Made by a program: the position numbers and the translations under genes. From Phocaeicola coprocola DSM 17136 (GTDB lineage Bacteria > Bacteroidota > Bacteroidia > Bacteroidales > Bacteroidaceae), in contig NZ_DS981490.1 of NCBI RefSeq assembly GCF_000154845.1, positions 1 through 64,000 on the forward strand: 64,000 bases of DNA, written 5' to 3'. Below the pieces are notes generated by a model, which saw nothing but the letters and a program-made list of their open reading frames with translations, did no database searches and was not told the origin of the DNA. Each line of letters starts with the position of its first letter. Position 1 is the first letter of the stretch. Positions 18,612 to 27,165 of this stretch are shown piece by piece.

Positions 18612-19799
18612 ATGGGATTATTACAAGACAAACTAAGTAAATTCAGAACACCTCAGATGTACATGGAGAGAGGTGTGTATCCTTACTTCCGCGAAATTGA
18701 CAGTGCTCAAGACACAGAGGTAATTATGGATGGAAAAAAGGTTTTGATGTTCGGATCTAATTCTTACATGGGACTGACTCACGACCAGCGCATTATCGAT
18801 GCAGCTATTGCTGCTACCCGCAAGTATGGAACCGGATGTGCCGGTTCGCGTTTGTTGAACGGAACTCTTGATATCCATGTGGAACTGGAAAAGGAGTTGG
18901 CAGAATTTGTGGGAAAAGATGAAGCGTTGTGCTTTTCTACCGGTTTCACTGTAAATGAAGGTGTTATCCCACAGCTTGCCGGACGCGGTGACTATATTAT
19001 TTGTGATGACCGCGACCATGCTTCTATTGTCGACGGACGTCGCCTTTCTTTTGCTACTCAGCTGAAGTACAAACACAATGACATGGAAGCGCTGGAAAAA
19101 GAGCTTCAAAAATGTGAACCTGATGCTATCAAACTGATTGTTGTAGATAGCGTATTCTCTATGGAAGGTGATTTGGCAAATCTGCCTGAAATCGTTCGCC
19201 TGAAGAAGAAATACAATGCTACTGTATATGTAGACGAAGCTCACGGTCTTGGTGTATTCGGAAGAAACGGACGCGGTGTATGCGATCATTTTGGAGTAAC
19301 TGAAGATATTGACTTGATTATGGGTACATTCTCTAAGTCATTGGCTTCTATCGGAGGTTTTGTTGCTGGTGATAAGGATGTAATCAACTGGTTGCGCCAC
19401 AATGCACGTTCTTACATATTCCAGGCTAGTAATACTCCTGCTGCTACTGCTGCGGCAATGGAAGCTCTGCATATTTTCAAGACAGAGCCGGAACGTCAGG
19501 AAAACTTGTGGAAAATTACAAATTATGCATTGAAGCGTTTCCGTGAAACTGGCTTTGAAATCGGAGAAACAGAAAGCCCTATTATTCCGTTGTATGTGCG
19601 TGATACAGATAAAACTTTTGAGGTAACTAAGCTTGCTTTTGATGAAGGTGTGTTTATAAATCCTGTTATTCCGCCTGCATGTGCACCTCAGGATACATTA
19701 GTGCGTTTTGCATTGATGGCTACTCATACAAAGGAACAAGTGGACTTTGCAATAGAAAAGTTAACTAAATGTTTCAAACAACTGGATATATTGAAATAA
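18612..19799 (+). CDS. spt: Serine palmitoyltransferase (sphingolipid synthesis)
   Basis: A 395-residue PLP-dependent alpha-oxoamine synthase. It joins serine and a long-chain acyl-CoA to give 3-ketosphinganine, the first step of sphingolipid synthesis. Seen features: FGSNSYMGLTHDQR, YGTGCAGSRLLNGT, DDRDHASIVDGRR, VDEAHGLGVFG, and the PLP lysine in GTFSKSLASIGG. It could be confused with KBL (glycine C-acetyltransferase) or BioF, but the overall sequence matches the Bacteroides SPT I remember, and sphingolipids are a hallmark of this family. It is followed by a 37-aa protein with a strong ribosome-binding site. Confidence 0.88.
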   Translation: MGLLQDKLSKFRTPQMYMERGVYPYFREIDSAQDTEVIMDGKKVLMFGSNSYMGLTHDQRIIDAAIAATRKYGTGCAGSRLLNGTLDIHVELEKELAEFVGKDEALCFSTGFTVNEGVIPQLAGRGDYIICDDRDHASIVDGRRLSFATQLKYKHNDMEALEKELQKCEPDAIKLIVVDSVFSMEGDLANLPEIVRLKKKYNATVYVDEAHGLGVFGRNGRGVCDHFGVTEDIDLIMGTFSKSLASIGGFVAGDKDVINWLRHNARSYIFQASNTPAATAAAMEALHIFKTEPERQENLWKITNYALKRFRETGFEIGETESPIIPLYVRDTDKTFEVTKLAFDEGVFINPVIPPACAPQDTLVRFALMATHTKEQVDFAIEKLTKCFKQLDILK

Positions 19800-19844
19800 C
19801 ATTATATTCGACTTTTTTAAGGACTTTTGAAAGGAGGTTTTACT

Positions 19845-19958
19845 ATGGGAGCTGCTGGTAATAAAAAACCGAAAGGCATGCATAAAAAACATGCTCCGGC
19901 TTATCAAGTAGAAGAGGCCATTCATGAAAATGACCTGAAAAAAGGAAAAAAGAAATAA
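19845..19958 (+). CDS. 37-residue basic microprotein downstream of spt
   Basis: ATG at 19845 to TAA at 19958 encodes 37 residues, starting MGAAGNKKPKGMHKKHAPAY and ending in a lysine cluster (LKKGKKK). It is preceded by AAAGGAGG at 19830-19837, a canonical Shine-Dalgarno that is unusual for Bacteroidota. That, with its own terminator just after, argues it is really translated. It is 45 nt downstream of spt and probably on the same mRNA. I do not recognise the family. The sequence suggests RNA or acidic-lipid binding, which is inference only. Confidence 0.7.
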   Translation: MGAAGNKKPKGMHKKHAPAYQVEEAIHENDLKKGKKK

Positions 19959-19982
19959 ATCGTTTTGACGGTTTGTTTTAGA

Positions 19983-20045
19983 AAAAGGGTTATATTTAGA
20001 GCGTCCGATGCTTTGCAGAGGAGCTCGGATATAACCCTTTTGTTA
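19983..20045 (+). terminator. Terminator of the spt transcript
   Basis: Arms 19983-19995 (AAAAGGGTTATAT) and 20029-20041 (ATATAACCCTTTT) pair perfectly over 13 bp around a partly structured 33-nt loop, then TTTTGTTATT. Confidence 0.8.
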
Positions 20046-20071
20046 TTATTATGTTTTAACTTTAATGTGAT

Positions 20072-20605
20072 ATGATACTGAATGAAAGAGACAGTCGCCA
20101 TGAGCAGGTGTTACAGATTGCTCAACAGATGATGATTGCTGCACGTACTGCTCCGAAAGCGAAAGGAGTAGATATCATTGAGGTGGCAATGGTGACGGAA
20201 AGTAATATTCGTATTCTTTCGGATACGATGAAGCAGATGTATGAGGAGAACGGGTTTAAGTTTTTCTTGCGTGATGCTGATAATATTCTGGAAGCTGAGT
20301 GTGTGGTACTGATTGGTACGCACGACCATCCGCATGGGATGAACTGCGGGCATTGTGGTTTCGCAACTTGTGGAGAAAGAGAAGATGGTGTTCCGTGTGC
20401 TATCAATAGTGTAGATGTAGGTATTGCAATAGGTTCGGCTTGTTCTGTTGCAGCCGATAACAGAGTAGATACTCGTGTTATGTTTTCTGCGGGACTTGCC
20501 GCACAGCAACTTGACTGGCTGGATGGATGTACGCAAGTGTATGCTATTCCTGTAAGTGCGTCCTCTAAAAATCCTTTTTTTGACCGGAAGCCTAAAAATC
20601 CGTAA
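20072..20605 (+). CDS. DUF2148 ferredoxin-domain protein
   Basis: A 177-residue protein of the DUF2148 family. It has an iron-sulfur style cluster of cysteines: NCGHCGFATCGE at about residues 91-102, PCAIN at about 110 and SACSVA later. The N-terminal half is helical (QIAQQMMIAARTAPKAKG). The family is common in anaerobes and presumed to hold a 4Fe-4S cluster, but its reaction is unknown. There is no membrane segment, so it is cytosolic. It is the only gene on its transcript as far as I can see. Confidence 0.8.
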   Translation: MILNERDSRHEQVLQIAQQMMIAARTAPKAKGVDIIEVAMVTESNIRILSDTMKQMYEENGFKFFLRDADNILEAECVVLIGTHDHPHGMNCGHCGFATCGEREDGVPCAINSVDVGIAIGSACSVAADNRVDTRVMFSAGLAAQQLDWLDGCTQVYAIPVSASSKNPFFDRKPKNP

Positions 20606-20652
20606 TAAGTTTTGCCGCAGGAAGAGCATGCTTACTTCCTGCGGTGATTTCT

Positions 20653-21462
20653 TTAAGCTAAAATAAATTTTTCTACTACAGCTGCTACACCATCTTCATC
20701 GTTCGATAGAGTAATATAGTCAGCATTTTCACGTACAACAGGTTGAGCATTTGCCATTGCGACTCCTAAACCTGCGTATTGTATCATAGAGAGATCGTTG
20801 AAGCCATCACCTACAGCAATCATCTCTTCTTTTTTCATATTTATTTCTTTCAGCAGGACAGAAAGGGAGCGTGCTTTATCGATACCTTTGGGAACCAGTT
20901 CCAAAAAATAAGGTTCGGAACGGAATACGCCCATCCGATCTTTCAAGTGGTCGTACATTTCTTTTTCCAATACAGCCAGTCGGGTAGGATCTCCAACTAT
21001 CAGACACTTGGTGATAGGATGATTTATTGCTTTAAGAAAATTGTCTACTTTCTTAATTTTCATAACATTAAGCAATGCTTCTTTGAGAACGTATTCGTCG
21101 TCTGGATGCTCTGTCAGTACGTATTCGTTCTCGTAGCTGACGATGGCGAAATTATTGTCTTTGGCGCACTGGTATAAATAGGGAAGCACTTCGGGGTCCA
21201 GTAGGTTTTTATACATCATTTCACCGGTTTTCCAGTCGATGATTTCTCCTCCATTATAAGAAAGAATATATCCCTCATACTTGTCCAGTTCCAACTGGTT
21301 TGCCAATGGGACAACTCCGTAGGTTGGTCTTCCTGATGCAAGGACTATTTTGAGTCCGCGTTTTTGTGCTTCAATCAAAGTGGTACGTGTATGTTCGGTA
21401 ATGACCTTTTTAGAATTGGTCAGTGTTCCGTCAAGATCGAGTACTAAAAGTTTATATTTCAT
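20653..21462 (-). CDS. Cof-type HAD hydrolase (sugar or cofactor phosphatase)
   Basis: A 269-residue cytosolic HAD phosphatase of the Cof/YbiV type from the ATG at 21462. It has the nucleophile motif LVLDLDGTLTNSKK, a cap domain (residues of about 85-190) and the C-terminal GDGFNDLSMIQYAG. An open frame extends to 21537, but the promoter -7 element (21490-21498) lies inside that extension, so the ATG at 21462 is preferred. The substrate is unknown; family members act on flavin, sugar or nucleotide phosphates. Confidence 0.85.
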   Translation of the reverse strand: MKYKLLVLDLDGTLTNSKKVITEHTRTTLIEAQKRGLKIVLASGRPTYGVVPLANQLELDKYEGYILSYNGGEIIDWKTGEMMYKNLLDPEVLPYLYQCAKDNNFAIVSYENEYVLTEHPDDEYVLKEALLNVMKIKKVDNFLKAINHPITKCLIVGDPTRLAVLEKEMYDHLKDRMGVFRSEPYFLELVPKGIDKARSLSVLLKEINMKKEEMIAVGDGFNDLSMIQYAGLGVAMANAQPVVRENADYITLSNDEDGVAAVVEKFILA

Positions 21463-21489
21463 AATTTGTAAAAGGTGTTTTTTGTCTGT

Positions 21490-21498
21490 GCAAAGATA
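21490..21498 (-). promoter_or_regulatory. -7 promoter element of the Cof-type hydrolase
   Basis: Minus strand TATCTTTGC, about 28 nt upstream of the ATG at 21462. It decides the start: a longer ORF would begin upstream of the transcription start. Confidence 0.65.
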
Positions 21499-21639
21499 GC
21501 ATAAATCGAATTTTATTCTTATATTTCGAGATAACAAATATTAGAATCTGTAAAAAGCTTCAGCTTTTTAGTTAGGTTTTTGGAAGAGATTTTCTTGTTT
21601 AGAAGTATTGCAGTATAATAATATAAGGAGATAGGTGTT

Positions 21640-22308
21640 ATGGATATCTTTTGGGATTTTGCTTTACGGCTTTTTGTTGCTGGTGCAATGGGAGTTTTAA
21701 TAGGCTTGGAACGTGAGTATCGTGCAAAGGAAGCTGGTTATCGTACTCATTTTCTAGTAGCTTTGGGAAGTGCATTGATGATGATTGTTTCTCAATATGG
21801 ATTTATGGAAGTGCTGAAAACGGATTTGATTCGTCTGGATCCGAGTCGGATTGCTGCACAGGTAGTGAGTGGAATTGGTTTTATCGGTGCTGGGACAATT
21901 ATTTTGCAGAAGCAGATTGTTAGGGGGCTGACTACAGCGGCAGGTATCTGGGCGACCTCGGGAATTGGGCTTGCGGTAGGGGCTGGAATGTATGCGGTCG
22001 GGATATCGGCTACACTGTTGGTCTTGTTGGGCTTGGAAACGCTAAGTTATTTTTTTAAAAGCATAGGCTTACGTAATATGATGATTGATTTCTCTACAGA
22101 TGACAAAGAAGCTATCAAAAGAGTATCTAAAAAGTTTAATACACGAAATTATGTGGTAGTATCTTATGAGATGACAGAAGCATATACAAACGGAAAGAAT
22201 GTTTATCACGTAAGTATGGTAGTGAAAGCTAAAAGGATAAATGAGGAAGGGTTGTTGCTGATGTTTTTACAGGATTTTCCGGATATAACAGTTACTCGGA
22301 TTATCTGA
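21640..22308 (+). CDS. MgtC/SapB family membrane protein
   Basis: A 222-residue inner membrane protein. The first 140 residues contain the MgtC pattern: FVAGAMGVLIGLEREYRAKEAG with charged residues next to a helix, ALGSALMMIVSQYG, GIGFIGAGTII and a glycine-rich pair of helices (TTAAGIWATSGIGLAVGAG). Residues of about 150-222 form a soluble ACT-like tail. MgtC proteins are linked to magnesium homeostasis and inhibition of F-type ATPase in pathogens, but the role in gut Bacteroidales is not established. No Mg-responsive leader is visible upstream. Confidence 0.85.
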   Translation: MDIFWDFALRLFVAGAMGVLIGLEREYRAKEAGYRTHFLVALGSALMMIVSQYGFMEVLKTDLIRLDPSRIAAQVVSGIGFIGAGTIILQKQIVRGLTTAAGIWATSGIGLAVGAGMYAVGISATLLVLLGLETLSYFFKSIGLRNMMIDFSTDDKEAIKRVSKKFNTRNYVVVSYEMTEAYTNGKNVYHVSMVVKAKRINEEGLLLMFLQDFPDITVTRII

Positions 22309-22330
22309 TTGGTAGGCCGTTCATAAAAGA

Positions 22331-22380
22331 ACAACAGGTTGCATCTATATATAAAAAAGATGCAACCTGTTGTTTTTATG
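22331..22380. terminator. Hairpin between the MgtC and winged-helix genes
   Basis: A perfect 16-bp stem: 22331-22346 with 22358-22373. It is followed by TTTTTATG on + and is A-rich on the other side, so it ends the MgtC transcript and perhaps the converging gene. Confidence 0.8.
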
Positions 22381-22395
22381 AATCCAAATTGAATT

Positions 22396-22614
22396 TTAAC
22401 CGATGAATACATTAACGGTCAGAAATATGCAATCGCCTTCTTGATTCATGTCAAAATCAATTTTATCTTCTCTTGCCAACCAGCCTATGGCTGCATTCAA
22501 CTCTCTATCCGACAAGCCGGAAATTTCTTTTAATTGTTCATATTCCCAGTGCTTATTGTCCTTTAATATGTTCCAAACAATGCCTGCGTTTTCGCCAATT
22601 TGCGTTTTGTTCAT
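22396..22614 (-). CDS. Small winged-helix protein (DUF2582 type)
   Basis: A 72-residue cytosolic protein. Its fold reads as helix, helix, wing: IGENAGIVWNILKDNKHW, YEQLKEISGLSDRELNAAIGWL, then REDKIDFDMN and a final strand. This matches the winged helix-turn-helix family once called DUF2582, often annotated as a putative regulator. Length is normal. No operator is recognised. It stands alone, converging on the MgtC gene. Confidence 0.75.
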   Translation of the reverse strand: MNKTQIGENAGIVWNILKDNKHWEYEQLKEISGLSDRELNAAIGWLAREDKIDFDMNQEGDCIFLTVNVFIG

Positions 22615-22818
22615 GTGGTTGTGATTTAAATGGTTTATATTAGGTTTTTAAAATGGTCTGTAGCAAAAATAAGCTAATTCCGAGGATATTGTATGTCTTT
22701 TTGATGAATTGTTTTCAAAATGTTCGGTTTTTAACTTTAATTATACTCTGAATGTTTTTTGCTTCTGTAGAGTGGTATTTTTTTGTTTGATTAATCGGAT
22801 TTTCTATTTTTTTTCTGT

Positions 22819-22827
22819 TAACTTTGC
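22819..22827 (+). promoter_or_regulatory. -7 promoter element of map
   Basis: TAACTTTGC, about 28 nt before the ATG at 22855. It drives map and perhaps the following tsaD and CinA-C genes. Confidence 0.6.
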
Positions 22828-22854
22828 AAAACGTAAAAAAGAAAGATAAAAATT

Positions 22855-23709
22855 ATGAGGAGGAATAAGGTAAATTGGGTGGTCCCTAAAGGGGTGGAAT
22901 TGACCGAGTTGGACAAAAAAGTGCTTTATTATCAGAATAAAGGCCATGAGGTTCCTACCCGCAAATTGATTAAAACTCCTGAACAGATAGAAGGTATTCG
23001 CAGGAGCGGTATGCTGAATACGGCAGTATTGGATAAAGTGGCAGAGGTGATTCGTGAAGGAATGAGTACCGCCGAAATAGATAAGATAGTATATGATTAT
23101 ACTGTAAGCCATGGAGGAATACCTGCTCCTCTGAACTATGAAGGATTCCCGAAAAGTGTGTGTACCTCTGTAAATGAAGTCGTATGTCACGGTATACCTT
23201 CGGAAGAAGAGATTTTGGAAGAAGGGGATATTGTCAATGTAGATGTTACTACTATTTTAAACGGATATTACGCAGATGCATCTCGCATGTTTATTATAGG
23301 TAAGACTACTCCGGAGAAAGAAAAACTAGTTCGTGTTGCTAAAGAGTGTTTGGAAATAGGCATAAATGCTGCGCAACCTTTTTCTTTTGTCGGAGATATT
23401 GGAAATGCAATAGAAAAACATGCTAAAAAGAACGGATTTTCTGTAGTTCGCGATTTGTGTGGACATGGAACTGGTGTTGAGTTTCATGAAGAGCCGGATG
23501 TATTGCATTATGGAAGAAAAGAAACAGGTATGTTGCTGGTTCCAGGTATGGTTTTCACTATCGAACCTATGATTAATATGGGTACATGGGAAGTTTTTAT
23601 AGATGAAGAAGACGGATGGACGGTAGTGACTGAAGATGAATTGCCTTCTGCGCAGTGGGAACATACGTTTGTTATGACCGACAATGGTCTGGAAATATTG
23701 ACATATTAA
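22855..23709 (+). CDS. map: Methionine aminopeptidase type I
   Basis: A 284-residue metalloprotease that removes the initiator methionine from nascent proteins. The pita-bread fold has the metal ligands in VNVDVTTILNGYYADAS (two Asp), the His of LCGHGTGVEFHEEP and two Glu (TIEPMI and the QWEHTF end). A 40-residue N-terminal extension (starting RRNKVNWVVPKG) precedes the usual core starting LIKTPEQIEGIRRSG. The extension has no cysteines, so it is not a zinc-ribbon type. It opens a + strand run with tsaD (15 nt gap). Confidence 0.93.
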   Translation: MRRNKVNWVVPKGVELTELDKKVLYYQNKGHEVPTRKLIKTPEQIEGIRRSGMLNTAVLDKVAEVIREGMSTAEIDKIVYDYTVSHGGIPAPLNYEGFPKSVCTSVNEVVCHGIPSEEEILEEGDIVNVDVTTILNGYYADASRMFIIGKTTPEKEKLVRVAKECLEIGINAAQPFSFVGDIGNAIEKHAKKNGFSVVRDLCGHGTGVEFHEEPDVLHYGRKETGMLLVPGMVFTIEPMINMGTWEVFIDEEDGWTVVTEDELPSAQWEHTFVMTDNGLEILTY

Positions 23710-23724
23710 TAATGAATATATATT

Positions 23725-24747
23725 ATGGATACTATTATATTAGGTATAGAGTCTTCTTGTGATGATACTTCGGCTGCTGTCATAAAAAATGGCGTTTTGT
23801 TGTCGAGTGTTATAGCGAGTCAGGCTGTACATGAATCTTATGGAGGAGTAGTTCCTGAACTTGCTTCCCGTGCCCATCAGCAAAATATTGTGCCGGTAGT
23901 GCATGAAGCTTTAAAGCGTGCTGGTGTAACAAAGGAGCAGCTTAGTGCTATTGCTTTTACTCGTGGTCCAGGATTGATGGGGTCTTTGCTGGTAGGTGTG
24001 TCGTTCGCAAAAGGTTTGGCGCGCTCTTTAAATATTCCGATGATTGATGTTAATCATCTGCAAGGACATGTGTTAGCTCATTTCATTAAAGAATCAGAAG
24101 AAGATGCTGATCAACCCAAATTCCCTTTTATTTGCTTATTGGTTTCCGGTGGAAATTCGCAGATTATCCGTGTGAATGCGTACAACGATATGCAGGTTTT
24201 GGGGCAGACTATTGATGATGCTGCGGGTGAAGCAATTGATAAATGCTCTAAAGTAATGGGATTGGGGTATCCGGGTGGTCCTATTATTGATAAGCTGGCG
24301 CGACAGGGAAATCCTCTTGCATATACTTTTAGCAAACCTCATATTCCAGGGTATGATTACAGCTTTAGCGGATTGAAAACATCATTCCTTTATTCATTAC
24401 GCGATTGGTTAAAAGAGGATCCTGATTTTATAGAGCATCATAAAACAGATTTGGCTGCTTCGCTGGAAAAAACGATTGTAGATATCCTTATGGATAAACT
24501 GCGTAAAGTGGTAAAAGATACAGGTGTAAATGAAGTGGCTGTGGCGGGAGGAGTATCAGCAAACAACGGTTTGCGTAATGCTTACCGCGAGCATGCGGCA
24601 AAATATGGATGGAAGATATATATTCCTAAGTTTGGTTATACGACAGACAATGCTGCTATGATTGCCATTACTGGATATTATAAGTTTTTGGACAAGGATT
24701 TTTGCACAATAGACAAACCCGCATATTCACGGGTTACAATTAAGTAA
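23725..24747 (+). CDS. tsaD: tRNA threonylcarbamoyladenosine synthase subunit TsaD
   Basis: A 340-residue ASKHA-fold protein that transfers the threonylcarbamoyl group to A37 of ANN-decoding tRNAs together with TsaB and TsaE (not in the window). Signatures: ILGIESSCDDTSAAV, GGVVPELASRAHQ, the metal motif NHLQGHVLAH (HxxxH) and VSGGNSQI. Length is normal. It lies between map and a CinA-C gene in a compact translation-related run. Confidence 0.95.
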   Translation: MDTIILGIESSCDDTSAAVIKNGVLLSSVIASQAVHESYGGVVPELASRAHQQNIVPVVHEALKRAGVTKEQLSAIAFTRGPGLMGSLLVGVSFAKGLARSLNIPMIDVNHLQGHVLAHFIKESEEDADQPKFPFICLLVSGGNSQIIRVNAYNDMQVLGQTIDDAAGEAIDKCSKVMGLGYPGGPIIDKLARQGNPLAYTFSKPHIPGYDYSFSGLKTSFLYSLRDWLKEDPDFIEHHKTDLAASLEKTIVDILMDKLRKVVKDTGVNEVAVAGGVSANNGLRNAYREHAAKYGWKIYIPKFGYTTDNAAMIAITGYYKFLDKDFCTIDKPAYSRVTIK

Positions 24748-24767
24748 CATTAATCAAAGAAATTATT

Positions 24768-25265
24768 ATGTCAGTAGAAACTAAAACACTAAGCAAGGAA
24801 ATTAGTGAAATATTTTGGCGGGAAGGTTTTACATTGGCTACAGCAGAAAGTTGTACCGCAGGAAATGTAGCTGCAATAATAACAGCTATTCCTGGAAGTT
24901 CTCGTTTTTATAAAGGGGGAATTGTTGCTTATGACAATAAAGTAAAGCAGGATTTACTTCATGTAAAAGCTGAAACTTTGGAACAATGTGGAGCTGTAAG
25001 TGAAGAAACTGTTATAGAAATGGTAAAAGGCGCAATGCAGACACTTGAAGTTGATTACGCAATGGCTACATCAGGTATAGCTGGTCCGGCAGGAGGAACC
25101 CCAGAAAAACCGGTCGGTACAATCTGGATTGCTGCAGGTAATAGCGAAAAAGTAATTACTGCAAAGTTGACAGAGGATGAGGGAAGAGAGAAAAATATAC
25201 AGGCTGCAACTAAAAAAGCCCTGCAATTATTGCTTGAACTCTGCCAAAATCAAGAAAATGAGTGA
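24768..25265 (+). CDS. pncC: CinA C-terminal domain protein (NMN amidohydrolase type)
   Basis: A 165-residue cytosolic protein equivalent to the C-terminal half of CinA, i.e. the PncC nicotinamide-nucleotide deamidase family (NMN to NaMN). It has the typical LATAESCTAGNVAAIIT, SSRFYKGGIVAYDNKVK and ATSGIAGPAGGTPEKPVGT segments. No N-terminal molybdopterin-like domain is present. The stand-alone form is common. It follows tsaD by 20 nt. The activity is assigned by family only. Confidence 0.8.
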   Translation: MSVETKTLSKEISEIFWREGFTLATAESCTAGNVAAIITAIPGSSRFYKGGIVAYDNKVKQDLLHVKAETLEQCGAVSEETVIEMVKGAMQTLEVDYAMATSGIAGPAGGTPEKPVGTIWIAAGNSEKVITAKLTEDEGREKNIQAATKKALQLLLELCQNQENE

Positions 25266-25371
25266 TGAAACGATAATTAGTTACAGAAAAGCTTGTGTAT
25301 ATAAAATAAAATCACTTATTTTGCACTCCGTTTGAGAGAAATAGGAATAAAACTATAAAAACTAGATAGAA

Positions 25372-25632
25372 ATGTCGAAAATTTGTCAAATTACCGGAAA
25401 AAAAGCCATGATTGGCAACAATGTTTCACACTCAAAGAGAAGAACTAAAAGAACTTTCGATGTGAACTTGTTTACTAAGAAATTCTACTATGTAGAACAG
25501 GATTGCTGGATTAGCCTGAATATCTGTGCTAACGGCTTGCGAGTTATTAACAAAAAAGGCCTGGACGCTGCGCTGAATGAAGCTGTTGCTAAAGGTTACT
25601 GTGATTGGAAAACTATCAAAATTATTGGTTAA
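25372..25632 (+). CDS. rpmB: 50S ribosomal protein bL28
   Basis: An 86-residue basic protein with the family start [20 protein letters not shown] and [15 protein letters not shown]. It lacks the CxxC pairs of zinc-binding versions. It heads the ribosomal triplet rpmB-rpmG-DUF4295, 19 nt before rpmG. Confidence 0.96.
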   Translation: MSKICQITGKKAMIGNNVSHSKRRTKRTFDVNLFTKKFYYVEQDCWISLNICANGLRVINKKGLDAALNEAVAKGYCDWKTIKIIG

Positions 25633-25651
25633 TTAAAAGGAGAGAAAGACT

Positions 25652-25840
25652 ATGGCTAAGAAAGCTAAGGGTAATAGAGTACAGGTAATCCTTGAATGCA
25701 CAGAAATGAAGGATAGCGGTATGCCGGGAACTTCTCGTTATATTACTACAAAAAACAGAAAAAATACCGCTGAAAGATTGGAATTGAAAAAGTACAATCC
25801 TATTTTGAAAAGAGTAACAGTACATAAAGAAATTAAATAA
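25652..25840 (+). CDS. rpmG: 50S ribosomal protein bL33
   Basis: A 62-residue basic protein with [25 protein letters not shown] and the ending RVTVHKEIK, typical of the Bacteroidota L33. Only one cysteine is present, so it is the zinc-free form. Preceded by AAAGGAGAGAAAG, a fair ribosome-binding site. A 51-residue gene follows after 9 nt. Confidence 0.95.
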   Translation: MAKKAKGNRVQVILECTEMKDSGMPGTSRYITTKNRKNTAERLELKKYNPILKRVTVHKEIK

Positions 25841-25849
25841 TAAGAAACC

Positions 25850-26005
25850 ATGGCAAAGAAAACAGTCGCAACCCTTCAGACAGGTAAAGAAGGACGTTCT
25901 TATACTAAGGTTATCAAAATGGTTAAGTCACCTAAGACTGGTGCTTATGTTTTTGATGAACAAATGGTTCCTAACGAAAAAGTTCAGGACTTCTTTAAGA
26001 AATAA
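25850..26005 (+). CDS. DUF4295 protein, Bacteroidota-specific ribosomal protein (bL38)
   Basis: ATG at 25850 to TAA at 26005 gives 51 residues: starts MAKKTVATLQTGKEGRSYTK and ends NEKVQDFFKK. This is the DUF4295 family always found behind rpmG in Bacteroidota. From memory it was seen as a new large-subunit protein (bL38) in a Flavobacterium ribosome structure; I cannot verify the name here. The basic, lysine-rich composition and the operon fit a ribosomal role. Confidence 0.85.
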   Translation: MAKKTVATLQTGKEGRSYTKVIKMVKSPKTGAYVFDEQMVPNEKVQDFFKK

Positions 26006-26024
26006 TATTATTTTCTGATAGATA

Positions 26025-26065
26025 AAAAAGTTCCTTTTGTCGGAAGACAAAGGGGACTTTTTTTA
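26025..26065 (+). terminator. Terminator of the rpmB-rpmG-DUF4295 operon
   Basis: Arms 26025-26041 and 26046-26062 pair across a tetraloop with a few G-U pairs, ending in a run of seven T. Strong hairpin plus U-tract. Confidence 0.85.
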
Positions 26066-26140
26066 TTGTTTCTATTCTCTTGTGAGGGTGGATAATATGC
26101 TTTACAGGATCTGGTGTCGTAAATAATGATGTAATATTTA

Positions 26141-26172
26141 TTTGTGAGTGAACAAGAATAGTTATATCTTTG
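26141..26172 (+). promoter_or_regulatory. Complete Bacteroidota promoter of ftsY
   Basis: TTTG at 26141-26144, a 20-nt spacer, then TATCTTTG at 26165-26172, matching the -33/-7 consensus. The ATG of ftsY is 31 nt after the -7 element. Confidence 0.75.
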
Positions 26173-26202
26173 TATCATAAATAGATAATAAACATAAGCC
26201 GT

Positions 26203-27165
26203 ATGGGATTTTTTAGTTTTTTTTCGAAGGAAAAGAAGGAAACTTTGGACAAAGGTTTATCCAAAACAAAAGAAAGTGTTTTTGGTAAGATAGCTCGTGC
26301 TGTCGCCGGAAAGTCTAAAGTGGACGATGAAGTGTTGGATAATCTGGAAGAGGTTCTGATAACTTCTGATGTTGGAGTGGAAACAACACTGAAGATTATT
26401 AAACGCATCGAAAAAAGAGTTGCTCAAGATAAATATGTAAATACGCAAGAGCTTAATAATATTTTGCGTGAAGAAATTGCTGCTCTGCTTACTGAAAACA
26501 ATACGGTCGATTCAGAAGAATTTACTGTTCCCGAAGGGAAAAAGCCTTACGTGATAATGGTAGTCGGAGTGAATGGAGTAGGAAAGACTACCACCATCGG
26601 TAAACTGGCTTATCAGTTTAAAAAAGCAGGGAAGTCTGTTTATCTGGGTGCTGCCGATACTTTCCGTGCCGCTGCCGTAGAACAGTTGGTGATTTGGGGA
26701 GAGCGTGTAGGAGTTCCTGTTATAAAACAAAAAATGGGATCTGATCCTGCTTCTGTTGCTTTTGATACTTTAAGCTCTGCTGTTGCCAATAATGCCGATG
26801 TGGTTATTATTGATACAGCCGGACGTTTGCATAATAAAATAGGCCTGATGAACGAGCTGACTAAGATTAAAAATGTAATGCAGAAAGTTGTTCCAGATGC
26901 TCCGCATGAAATATTGTTGGTGCTGGATGGTTCTACAGGACAGAATGCTTTTGAACAAGCCAAGCAGTTTACACTGGCAACAGAGGTGAATGCAATGGCG
27001 ATAACAAAGCTTGACGGTACAGCGAAGGGAGGAGTTGTAATTGGTATCTCTGATCAGTTTAAGATACCTGTTAAATATATTGGTTTGGGCGAAGGTATAG
27101 AAGATTTACAGATCTTCCGTCGCCGAGAATTTGTTGATTCATTGTTTGGTACAGCTAACAAATGA
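26203..27165 (+). CDS. ftsY: Signal recognition particle receptor FtsY
   Basis: A 320-residue SRP receptor GTPase. Residues of about 1-30 are lysine-rich (FFSKEKKETLDKGLSKTKES), followed by the helical N domain and the G domain with GVNGVGKTTTIGKLAYQ (P-loop), DTFRAAAVEQL, VIIDTAGRL and TKLDGTAKGG. It lacks the long acidic A domain, as in other Bacteroidota. It docks ribosome-SRP complexes at the membrane. Its stop overlaps the start of rimO by 4 nt. Confidence 0.95.
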   Translation: MGFFSFFSKEKKETLDKGLSKTKESVFGKIARAVAGKSKVDDEVLDNLEEVLITSDVGVETTLKIIKRIEKRVAQDKYVNTQELNNILREEIAALLTENNTVDSEEFTVPEGKKPYVIMVVGVNGVGKTTTIGKLAYQFKKAGKSVYLGAADTFRAAAVEQLVIWGERVGVPVIKQKMGSDPASVAFDTLSSAVANNADVVIIDTAGRLHNKIGLMNELTKIKNVMQKVVPDAPHEILLVLDGSTGQNAFEQAKQFTLATEVNAMAITKLDGTAKGGVVIGISDQFKIPVKYIGLGEGIEDLQIFRRREFVDSLFGTANK

